A DNA stretch of 8,844 nt from Bacteroidota bacterium. Its GTDB lineage: Bacteria; Bacteroidota; Bacteroidia; Chitinophagales; Chitinophagaceae. Of this stretch, positions 1-6,432 are shown piece by piece (the first letter of the stretch is position 1; each line of letters opens with the position of its first letter). Location: positions 1-8,844 of the forward strand of contig JAGWTK010000146.1 of NCBI GenBank assembly GCA_028876035.1. The letters run 5' to 3'. The position numbers and the translations under genes are program-made. The notes below the pieces were generated by a model. The model made no database searches, had not been told where the DNA came from, and was given only the letters and a program-made list of their open reading frames with translations.

Positions 1-764
1 AAGCAACCGATAACAAGGCGGTAATCAGTTTCCATCCCCAACCTTCAGCGCTGGGGTCTGCCGAATGGTTCCACCAGGATGAATGGCTTTCATTCAATAT
101 GTTTCAAACAGGCCATTGCAGGGATGCGGCCAGTTATGATAATATTCAAAACGATTATGCCTTATCGCCGGTGAAACCGGTATTGGACGGAGAGCCCATC
201 TACGAAGACCACCCGGTTTGTTTTAATTCAAAAGATTTGGGCACTTCGAACGCCTATGATGTTCGTCGTGCTGCCTACCTTGATCTCTTTGCGGGTGCTT
301 TTGGCCACACCTATGGCTGTCACGACGTTTGGCAGATGTACAGCCCGAAAGCAGAAGGCATCAATGGACCACATTTGTTTTGGTACGATGCACTCAGTTT
401 GCCGGGTGCCAGTCAAATGGCCTATGTAAAAAAACTAATGACGGCTTTTCCCATTACCGAAAGAGTGCCCGATCAGTCCGTCATTAAAGAAAACAATTAT
501 ACTCCGGCAGAAAGAATACAAGCTACAAGAGGCAACGATTATCTCTTTGTATACAGCAGCGCAGGTCGCCCTTTCACCCTGGTTCCCAACAAAATCAGCG
601 GCGAAAAACTGAAAGCTTTCTGGTTCAGTCCCCGCGACGGGCATTCAACATCCGTTTTTGAAATTGATCATCATTTCGAAAACAAATGCGTTCCTCCTTC
701 GGCGGGGTATGGACAGGATTGGGTGCTGGTGGCGTTTGATGAGCGGAAGGCTTATAGTCTTTAG
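1..764 (+). CDS. DUF4038 / GH140-like glycoside hydrolase with C-terminal collagen-binding-like domain, 5' truncated
   Basis: The reading frame is open from position 3 (first complete codon) to the TAG at 762-764, giving 253 residues of a gene that begins outside the window; the internal ATG at 99 is not the true start. The first part of the fragment carries the late section of a (beta/alpha)8 barrel typical of DUF4038 (apiosidase-like, GH140): an ISFHP strand, an EWFHQDEWLSFNM stretch followed by QTGH, then GEPIYED at about residues 63-69, where Glu64 or Glu68 sits where clan-A enzymes usually have a catalytic acidic residue. From about residue 165 to the end (IQATRGNDYLFVYSS, KAFWFSPRDG, DWVLVAFD) it matches the style of the putative collagen-binding domain often fused to DUF4038 (PF12904). 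Known members act on side chains of plant polysaccharides outside the cytoplasm; the substrate here is unknown. It converges on the VOC gene and is not part of the minus-strand operon. Family assignment is confident; substrate is not. Confidence 0.85.
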   Translation, partial: ATDNKAVISFHPQPSALGSAEWFHQDEWLSFNMFQTGHCRDAASYDNIQNDYALSPVKPVLDGEPIYEDHPVCFNSKDLGTSNAYDVRRAAYLDLFAGAFGHTYGCHDVWQMYSPKAEGINGPHLFWYDALSLPGASQMAYVKKLMTAFPITERVPDQSVIKENNYTPAERIQATRGNDYLFVYSSAGRPFTLVPNKISGEKLKAFWFSPRDGHSTSVFEIDHHFENKCVPPSAGYGQDWVLVAFDERKAYSL

Positions 765-828
765 TACAAAGACGGGTAGTCCCGTAGGGGTATCTGGTAT
801 CTGGTACAAAGTAAAAAGTACAAAGACG
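757..828. repeat. Short intergenic direct repeats and small dyads
   Basis: The 12-mer AGTACAAAGACG occurs at 763-774 and again at 817-828, with a partial GGTACAAAG at 803-811 between them. A perfect tandem pair of TATCTGG lies at 791-804. The first copy is overlapped by two small dyads: GTCTTT/AAAGAC (757-762 with 768-773) and ACGGG/CCCGT (772-776 with 781-785). The array begins over the stop codon of the hydrolase. It is seen directly in the sequence; whether it is a genome-wide dispersed element or local slippage cannot be told from one copy. Confidence 0.6.
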
Positions 829-983
829 CTTCGGAAGAATGCTTTATACGTATCAAACAGGGATCTACAATAAGCAAATCCGGCATTCCAAAAAATCTGG
901 CAAAGTCCTGGAGATACAGTACGAATTGTGTCCGCGGCAATGTCTTATATAAAAATATCTTACTTCTAAAATTCCCGCGGTTC
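765..983. other. Convergent intergenic region, no gene seen
   Basis: This 219-bp gap lies between the plus-strand hydrolase and the minus-strand VOC gene. Its first 64 bp hold short repeats (separate entry). The remainder (about 830-983) is AT-rich toward the VOC stop and contains two CCGCGG palindromes (932-937 and 975-980), but no convincing gene. Small open frames running through it on both strands overlap the flanking genes and resemble no protein family. No hairpin followed by a T-run is visible on either strand, so neither convergent gene has a recognisable intrinsic terminator here. Confidence 0.6.
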
Positions 984-1409
984 TCAAGGGATAATTTGAT
1001 TAAACTCCAGTCTTTCTCCATCCGGCCCGGTAATATTAAAATATTTGCAGCCGCTTTTCCAGAACCTGAGAAACACCGGGGCAGGCTCCAATACCGTAAA
1101 ACCAGCATCTTTCAGCACTTGAAAACAGTAGTCGATATCGTCAACGTCGAAAGCAATATGATCGATATGGCCGTCATTCCGGCGGGCGGCATCACTTCGT
1201 TCAGGTTCGGGCAGTTCGTATAACTCGATCAATACCGAAGCCCTTTCCATCATAATACAGGTACCGGGTCGCATTTCGATTTCAAAGCCTGCTTCCATCA
1301 CATTCCGGAATCCGAGCTTTTCATAAAACAAGACTGAACGACGAATATCTCGCACCGGAATACCGGTATGTTGAAGACTTTTGATTGGTATTGATACAGG
1401 TTGTTCCAT
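984..1409 (-). CDS. VOC (glyoxalase/bleomycin-resistance fold) family protein
   Basis: A 141-residue cytoplasmic protein, the usual length for a two-module vicinal-oxygen-chelate protein. Each half shows the betaalphabetabetabeta signature: QHTGIPVRDIRRSVLFYEKLGF at residues 13-34 (split as QHTGIPVRD, FYEKLGF) and DHIAFDVDDIDYCFQVLKDAGF beginning at residue 83. The four expected metal-ligand positions look filled: His14, Glu62 (in VLIELYE), His84 and Glu135 (in GERLEFNQ), so a divalent-metal enzyme of the lyase, isomerase or dioxygenase type is plausible. The substrate cannot be read from the sequence; it should not be named lactoylglutathione lyase without further evidence. The ATG lies only 7 bp after the stop of the cyclase gene, so it is probably the last gene of the signalling operon. 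A functional link to cyclic-nucleotide signalling is not evident. The family call is firm, the reaction unknown. Confidence 0.85.
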   Translation of the reverse strand: MEQPVSIPIKSLQHTGIPVRDIRRSVLFYEKLGFRNVMEAGFEIEMRPGTCIMMERASVLIELYELPEPERSDAARRNDGHIDHIAFDVDDIDYCFQVLKDAGFTVLEPAPVFLRFWKSGCKYFNITGPDGERLEFNQIIP

Positions 1410-1416
1410 TCCGGGC

Positions 1417-2457
1417 TTAATCGAGCACTTCGTACACGGTGACAGGATTGGATTTATTTTTCAATTTCACTTCCCCAACTTTTCGGCAGCTGAATGATTC
1501 TTTTATCAAATTGTGACAATGTTCGCTAATCAGCACCTGGTTCTGTGCAGCTGCCGCCTGCAGGCGCTGGGCTGTGTTAACGGTGTCGCCTATAACGGTA
1601 TAGTCTAAACGCCGTAGGCTGGCGGAACCGATATTACCGGAGATCATTTCACCGCTGTTGATACCGATCGATACTTTCGGTGTAAAATCGTGCCCCCCTT
1701 CCACCGGCGGAAGTGCGCTTATTTTTGAACGCACGTCAAGTGCTGCGTCTATTGCCCTGTCAAGGTGGTAATCGCCTTTGAATACGGCCATGATGGCATC
1801 ACCAATGAATTTGTCGATATACCCGCCCTGTGCGATGATACCAGCGACCATCACTTCAAAATAATTGTTGAGGAGCTTTACCACCATATCGGCCGGTGCC
1901 GTTTCGCTGATGGCTGTGAAACTGCAGATATCGATGAACATGACGGTGCCTTCAAGGGTTTCATTGGCAGCCAGGGAGGATTCGAATTCACGGCTATCCA
2001 TAAACTTAAGCACCGTCTCATCCACATACATCTTCAGGATATTGTTCTCTTTGATCGCCTGCAGGGTCCTACGGATCTGCTGTACATGTTGTAATGTCTT
2101 TTCAACCGTCAGCGTCAGGTCTTCGAAATTGATGGGCTTGGTCACGAAATCGAAAGCGCCGCGGTTCATCGCGTTACGGATGTTTTCCATATCGCCGTAG
2201 GCCGATACAATCACGGCTTTGATCAATGGCCAGGCTTCGCCGAGTTTCGACAACAGTGTGAGTCCGTCCATCCCCGGCATATTGATATCGCTCAGCACAA
2301 TATCTATATCCGGGTGTTGCTGTATTTTTTCCAGCGCATCATTGCCGTTACTGGCAAAAACAAACTCGTAGGTTTTTTCGCGGATCTTCTGGCGGAATTT
2401 CTGTTTGATCAGCATCTCCAAATCCGCTTCATCGTCGGCAACCAGGATTTTAGCCAT
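1417..2457 (-). CDS. Response regulator with class III adenylate cyclase output (REC-CHD)
   Basis: A soluble 346-residue protein. Residues 1-118 form a receiver domain: acidic pair Asp8-Asp9, phosphoacceptor Asp57 in LSDINMPGMDG, Ser85 and Lys107 (FVTKP). A helical linker (about 119-165) leads to a class III cyclase homology domain (about 166-346). Its catalytic set appears complete: metal-binding Asp176 (MFIDICSFT) and Asp220 (FIGDAIMA); purine-selecting Lys216 and Thr287 (YTVIGDTVN); transition-state Asn294 and Arg298. A Lys/Thr pair is known from bacterial adenylate cyclases such as CyaC of Spirulina, so ATP to cAMP is the likely reaction and GTP is unlikely. The domain acts as a homodimer in this family, so phosphorylation of the receiver probably controls dimer geometry. 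The start ATG lies inside the end of the upstream receiver gene (8-nt overlap). The nearby kinases are the obvious phosphodonors (inference). No cAMP-binding regulator is encoded in the window. Confidence 0.92.
   Translation of the reverse strand: MAKILVADDEADLEMLIKQKFRQKIREKTYEFVFASNGNDALEKIQQHPDIDIVLSDINMPGMDGLTLLSKLGEAWPLIKAVIVSAYGDMENIRNAMNRGAFDFVTKPINFEDLTLTVEKTLQHVQQIRRTLQAIKENNILKMYVDETVLKFMDSREFESSLAANETLEGTVMFIDICSFTAISETAPADMVVKLLNNYFEVMVAGIIAQGGYIDKFIGDAIMAVFKGDYHLDRAIDAALDVRSKISALPPVEGGHDFTPKVSIGINSGEMISGNIGSASLRRLDYTVIGDTVNTAQRLQAAAAQNQVLISEHCHNLIKESFSCRKVGEVKLKNKSNPVTVYEVLD
2450..2457 (-). other. 8-nt start/stop overlap of receiver and cyclase genes
   Basis: On the minus strand the sequence ATGGCTAA contains both the ATG of the cyclase gene (2455-2457) and the TAA of the receiver gene (2450-2452), in different frames. 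Such overlaps usually give translational coupling, which would tie the amount of cyclase to that of the stand-alone receiver. No separate Shine-Dalgarno for the cyclase start is evident. Confidence 0.85.
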
Positions 2458-2836
2458 TCGGGGTAATTTTTAATTTCTCCTTTAATACAGTAAAATCAAC
2501 CGGCTTGGTCAGGAAATCATCTGCCCCCAAACGTTTGGCCGCTTTAAAGTTTTCTTCATCGCCATACGCAGTGATCATCATCACAATCGGTATGGGCTGG
2601 AGCTGGCCGTGCTTGATCTTGTCGAGCAATTCCAGTCCGCTCATGCCGGGCATATTAATATCAGAAAGAATCAGAACGGCTTCATGACCATACTGCTCCA
2701 GGTATTGCAGCGCTTCTTCTCCTGAAAAAGCAAAAGCAAAATTTACCAGGCCATTCCGGATTTCCTTGCGAAAGCGTTGCTCAAACAGCGCCTTTACATC
2801 CAGTTCATCGTCTACCACCAATATCTTCATATTCAT
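2450..2836 (-). CDS. Stand-alone receiver-domain response regulator
   Basis: A 128-residue protein consisting of one receiver domain with no output domain. The phosphorylation site is complete: Asp9-Asp10 acidic pair, Asp59 in LSDINMPGMSG, Thr89 (MITAYGD) and Lys111 (FLTKP). It resembles the receiver half of the cyclase gene that overlaps its 3' end, including a longer than usual alpha1/beta2 region with FRKEIRNG. The start at 2836 lies 3 bp after the stop of the kinase gene; an in-frame ATG two codons later (2830) is an equally plausible start. Without an output it could act like CheY by binding a target protein, as a phosphate sink competing with the cyclase receiver, or as a relay intermediate; the sequence does not choose between these. 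Confidence 0.9.
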   Translation of the reverse strand: MNMKILVVDDELDVKALFEQRFRKEIRNGLVNFAFAFSGEEALQYLEQYGHEAVLILSDINMPGMSGLELLDKIKHGQLQPIPIVMMITAYGDEENFKAAKRLGADDFLTKPVDFTVLKEKLKITPNG

Positions 2837-2839
2837 CTT

Positions 2840-4198
2840 TTATGCGGGCAGGGTGATGATGAAAGATGCACCCTCGTTCACCCGGTTATCTACTTTTATT
2901 TCGCCACCGTGCATCTTGGTTACGATATCGTAACTCATGCTGAGTCCAAGCCCTGTTCCCTGCCCGGTGGGCTTAGTCGTGAAGAAAGGCTGATAGATTT
3001 TATCGAGCAGGGCCGGTGGTATGCCATTGCCATTGTCCTTCACCGTTATTTCCACCTTATTTGCATACCGCCGCGTGATCACGGTTACGGTAGGCTCATA
3101 ACTTGCACCCGCCTGCTTTGCCATTTCAGCTTTCTTCTGGTTTACGGCATAAAACGCGTTGGTAATAAGATTCAGTAACACCCGCCCCATATCCTGCGGT
3201 ACTACCGAAACTTTCCCGAGATTGGAATCGAAATCGGTCTTCATCTGTGCATTGAACGTTTTGTCCTTGGCGCGAAGACCATGGTAGGCCAAACGAAGGT
3301 ATTCATCCGCCAGGGCGTTGATATCCGTGGGCTCTTTCTGCCCGGTGCTGTTGCGGCTGTGTTGCAGCATGCCTTTTACAATGGCATCGGCCCGCTTCCC
3401 ATGGTGATTGATCTTTTTTTCGTTTTCGGCAATATCGGCCGCGATGGCCCTGGCTTCATCTGCATTGCCATTTTGCAGTTCACCCAGCATTTCTGCGATC
3501 AATTCTGTGTTGAGTTCGGAAAAATTATTTACGAAGTTCAGCGGGTTTTGAATTTCATGGGCAATACCTGCCGTAAGTTCTCCCAGGGATGCCATCTTCT
3601 CTGCCTGTACAAGCTGTGCCTGGGCAGCTTTCAATTCTGTAATGGTATTCTCCAGCTCTTGCTTCTGTTGTGTAAGTGCAGCGGTACGGTCGGCCACCTG
3701 TACTTCGAGTTCTGCCTTTATCTTTTCTGTAAGCTGCAGGTCTTTCTCGCGTTCCAGCGCAATTTTGCGTTCTTTATCGAGGGCTTTGCGCTGACGCTGA
3801 ACGATAAACCACATGGCAAAAAGCCAGACAAACCCAAACACGGAAGCCGTTTGGAAAAAATCACGGTAGTCTGCATGGAAGCGGGGCGCCAGCAGTCTTA
3901 CCAGGTCGTCTGTAATGCCAATAAAAACAATTGGGAGCACCGCATAAAAGAGTGAGCGCGCTTGTTTGAAACGAGGTTCTTTAAACCCAACATACAAAAC
4001 CAGCAGTGCGAATGCGTGGGTTGGCCATGCCCCCAGGCCATGTTTGTTCGACAGGAATCCACTCACTGCAAGCAGCGTGATCGAAATAGCCGTTGCAATA
4101 TTGATGCGCTGCAGTAATACAGGGTCGGAACCATCCCTTTGCACCGTCCGGCGGAGGTAACTCAGGAGAACCAGGATAATGATCAATTCCAGATACAT
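2840..4198 (-). CDS. Membrane sensor histidine kinase with integral-membrane input domain
   Basis: A 452-residue kinase. Residues 1-133 hold about five hydrophobic segments (near 1-15, 33-50, 55-72, 83-100, 116-133) with very short loops and no periplasmic domain, so the signal is probably sensed in or at the membrane. A coiled coil (about 135-200, rich in Glu, Lys and Gln) links to the kinase core: H-box with His214 in HEIQNPLNF, N-box Asn343/Asn347, G1 DNGNG at 388-392, F-box QPFFTTKP, and G2 GTGLGLS at 414-420. All catalytic motifs are intact. The core is closely similar to that of the upstream kinase, whereas the membrane part is not. It begins 8 bp after the upstream kinase stop and ends 3 bp before the receiver gene, so it is almost certainly co-transcribed with both. 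The ATG at 4198 is the only sensible start since the upstream gene ends at 4207. The ligand is unknown. Confidence 0.93.
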   Translation of the reverse strand: MYLELIIILVLLSYLRRTVQRDGSDPVLLQRINIATAISITLLAVSGFLSNKHGLGAWPTHAFALLVLYVGFKEPRFKQARSLFYAVLPIVFIGITDDLVRLLAPRFHADYRDFFQTASVFGFVWLFAMWFIVQRQRKALDKERKIALEREKDLQLTEKIKAELEVQVADRTAALTQQKQELENTITELKAAQAQLVQAEKMASLGELTAGIAHEIQNPLNFVNNFSELNTELIAEMLGELQNGNADEARAIAADIAENEKKINHHGKRADAIVKGMLQHSRNSTGQKEPTDINALADEYLRLAYHGLRAKDKTFNAQMKTDFDSNLGKVSVVPQDMGRVLLNLITNAFYAVNQKKAEMAKQAGASYEPTVTVITRRYANKVEITVKDNGNGIPPALLDKIYQPFFTTKPTGQGTGLGLSMSYDIVTKMHGGEIKVDNRVNEGASFIITLPA

Positions 4199-4206
4199 AA
4201 TGTCGT

Positions 4207-6387
4207 CTATTTCGTTTCAGAACGCCGCGGTTCCACCGGCAATTTAATGATAAACTCCGCGAATTCACCTTCCTCGCCCTGCAGTTCAAAACTTCCGCCG
4301 TGTGCTTTAATAGTATCGTAGCTTATCGAAAGACCGAGGCCTGTTCCCTGTCCGGTTGGTTTGGTGGTAAAGAAAGGCTGAAATATTTTGTCGCGGATGG
4401 CCGCCGGTACACCCATTCCGTTGTCGGAAACACGAATACAGCACATTCTCTGTTCATACGCGGTGGATATCGAAACCAATGGCTTATAATCGCCACCCGC
4501 GATTTTCCTTTTCTGGTTGACGGAATAAAATGCATTATTGAAAAGATTCAGTAATACCCGGCCAATTTCCTGCGGCACTACTTGTACAGGGGGCAAATCC
4601 GCTGCGAACGCGGTCACATAGTTGGCTGAAAAGTCCTTTTCTTTTGCTCGCAGTCCGTGATACGAAAGCCGGAGGTATTCATCGGCGAGCTTGTTGATAT
4701 CGGCAGGTTCCTTTGCAGTAGCTGCAGTTCGGCTGTGCTGCAACATGCCTTTTACGATTGCATCGGCCCGCTTGCCATGAAATTCAATTTTCTCCAGGTT
4801 GGCACGAATGTCGCCGGCAATTTCCTTCACCGTTGCTGTATCCTGCTGGTTGATGGCATCCTGCATTTCGTTGATCAATTCAACACTTACCTCGCTGAAA
4901 TTATTCACGAAGTTCAACGGGTTTTGAATCTCGTGGGCGATACCAGCAGTGAGTTCACCCAATGAAGCCATTTTCTCGGCCTGTATCAATTGTGATTGTG
5001 CGGCTTTTAGTTCTTCGAGTGATTGCGAAAGTGCGGCGGTTCGCTCCCGCACCTGCTTTTCCAGGGTTTCATTTTGCGAGGTAAGCAATTGCTGCTTTTC
5101 CTTTTCCTGGGCGATATTCTTTTCTGACAGCAAGCTTACTTCATTCAGTTTCTCCTGCAGTGATACACTCACAAATCCAAACTCGAGGCCGAGATACAAA
5201 GACGTGGCCAGCGGAATGCACAGAACAGCTACTACGAACAGAACATTTATCAGCACCAGGTTGGCCGGAAAGAGCAAAGGGCCTGCAATGAATACCGCAA
5301 ATGTTAGCAAAAAAAGTACGGCGCCGACTGCCAGCAACCAGGCGCCTTTCTTTTTCTGACGAACCGCACGAATGACGATCCGGATAATGGCGAACTGCAC
5401 CAGCATGCTCATTAAATCGGTGCCCACACGCCAGCCCCACTGGTATTGCCAAAAGTAGACGCCAATCGATAGAATGAACACGGCGAGGGCCCCATAGTAT
5501 ACCCAATCTCTTTTAAATCCTAGCAGAATGTATATTGCAGAAAGTAGCAAGGGTCCTACTATATCAACAAAGAAAAAGCTGGCAGTCGAAGCAAAGTACT
5601 TCGAAAAAACAGCGTGGGTATCGATGAGGATCGGACTTAGTATATAACCCATATAACAAAGCGCATAGAGTGCCAGGTAAAGGTTGGCTTTCTGCGATTT
5701 ACTGAAGAAATAATATCCGATATGAATTAAGGCGAGCAAAAAGAAAAGGCCCAGCACGAAAAAATGATAGCCGCTTAACAGCATTTCTGCCTGGTGATAG
5801 CTGTCGATGGCGGTTTTGGCATACTGAAGTTTTGCAATGAGTAAAGGGTTACTGGTAGTTCCAAATGCTGTGCTGTACAGAACATTCTGCTGTAATGCGT
5901 ACCGCAGGGCGAGGGTTTGTGTCTTTTCCTGGTTTACCGGTAGAAGGATGGGGTCAAATTTGGGATCATAGGCAATGGTTGGATGTTTACCATCGTCAAT
6001 CGATCCAAATTGCTTTAGCAACTTTCCGTTATAGTATATCTCTGAAGCTCCGGACTGCTGAATTAGCAGGGCCAGTTGATTTTTTTGAATGTTACTATCG
6101 ATCGCGAACCGCAGCCGAAGCCAGAATACACCCGTTTTCGGCAAACCAGGTTGTGAATGGTGTACATCCAATAATGGGTTCACCGAATGCCAGGCACTAT
6201 CATTGTAATCAGTAGCGGCCCAGCCGGTATCGTCACCGGCCTTCCAATGCCACCCTGTATTCAGCACGAATCCAGGGGCGGTTTCAAATACCGAAACGCT
6301 CTGAGGAATGGTATCGACCTGCAGCCTTGACTGACCACGACCAGCAAAGGTTAGCAGTAATGTAGTAATAAGACTTATGTATTTCAC
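4207..6387 (-). CDS. 7TM-DISM sensor histidine kinase with periplasmic jelly-roll domain
   Basis: A 726-residue kinase. The start codon is GTG (6385-6387); an in-frame TGA lies 13 codons upstream and no ATG lies between, and starting here gives a good signal peptide (about 1-19). Residues about 40-185 form a periplasmic beta-sandwich resembling the GH2-type galactose-binding domain (GWHWKAGDDTGW, DYNDSAWHSVN, FWLRLRF, IYYNGKLLKQFG). Seven hydrophobic helices follow (about 203-228, 235-256, 268-290, 295-312, 322-341, 348-370, 376-400), as in 7TMR-DISM proteins. A coiled coil (about 405-470) leads to the kinase core: His485 in HEIQNPLNF, N-box Asn614/Asn618, G1 DNGMG at 655-659, G2 GTGLGLS at 681-687. 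All motifs are intact. The jelly-roll suggests carbohydrate or another small extracellular ligand, but many such sensors have unknown ligands. It is probably the first gene of the signalling operon and the paralogue of the kinase that follows 8 bp downstream. Confidence 0.93.
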   Translation of the reverse strand: MKYISLITTLLLTFAGRGQSRLQVDTIPQSVSVFETAPGFVLNTGWHWKAGDDTGWAATDYNDSAWHSVNPLLDVHHSQPGLPKTGVFWLRLRFAIDSNIQKNQLALLIQQSGASEIYYNGKLLKQFGSIDDGKHPTIAYDPKFDPILLPVNQEKTQTLALRYALQQNVLYSTAFGTTSNPLLIAKLQYAKTAIDSYHQAEMLLSGYHFFVLGLFFLLALIHIGYYFFSKSQKANLYLALYALCYMGYILSPILIDTHAVFSKYFASTASFFFVDIVGPLLLSAIYILLGFKRDWVYYGALAVFILSIGVYFWQYQWGWRVGTDLMSMLVQFAIIRIVIRAVRQKKKGAWLLAVGAVLFLLTFAVFIAGPLLFPANLVLINVLFVVAVLCIPLATSLYLGLEFGFVSVSLQEKLNEVSLLSEKNIAQEKEKQQLLTSQNETLEKQVRERTAALSQSLEELKAAQSQLIQAEKMASLGELTAGIAHEIQNPLNFVNNFSEVSVELINEMQDAINQQDTATVKEIAGDIRANLEKIEFHGKRADAIVKGMLQHSRTAATAKEPADINKLADEYLRLSYHGLRAKEKDFSANYVTAFAADLPPVQVVPQEIGRVLLNLFNNAFYSVNQKRKIAGGDYKPLVSISTAYEQRMCCIRVSDNGMGVPAAIRDKIFQPFFTTKPTGQGTGLGLSISYDTIKAHGGSFELQGEEGEFAEFIIKLPVEPRRSETK

Positions 6388-6432
6388 AGATGGCTGTGTT
6401 TTTATAATCTCAGCCTGATCTTTTCAATCCGG
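6388..6432 (-). other. Short gap with an imperfect stem-loop
   Basis: This 45-bp gap between the serine hydrolase stop and the GTG of the 7TM kinase contains an imperfect dyad, AGCCTGAT (6412-6419) against ATCCGGCT (6427-6434, reaching into the stop codon), 7 of 8 positions paired. No T-run follows on either strand, so it is not a convincing intrinsic terminator. No clear Bacteroidota -33/-7 promoter (TTTG with TAnnTTTG) is visible, so the kinase may depend on transcription from upstream. Confidence 0.3.

Noticed and set aside
772..785. ACGGG-TAGT-CCCGT hairpin just after the hydrolase stop as a terminator
   Set aside because: The stem is only 5 bp and is followed by AGGGG, not by a T-run on either strand.
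932..980. Pair of CCGCGG palindromes in the convergent gap as a regulatory or recombination site
   Set aside because: Two 6-bp palindromes 43 bp apart can occur by chance; the flanking bases do not match each other.
3281..3955. Long plus-strand open frame (224 codons) antisense to the second kinase
   Set aside because: It lies wholly within the kinase gene, which has all catalytic motifs. A similar but shorter antisense frame occurs at the matching place in the paralogous kinase (4657-4965) simply because the coding strands are homologous. Its product is Cys/Phe-rich with no recognisable domain.
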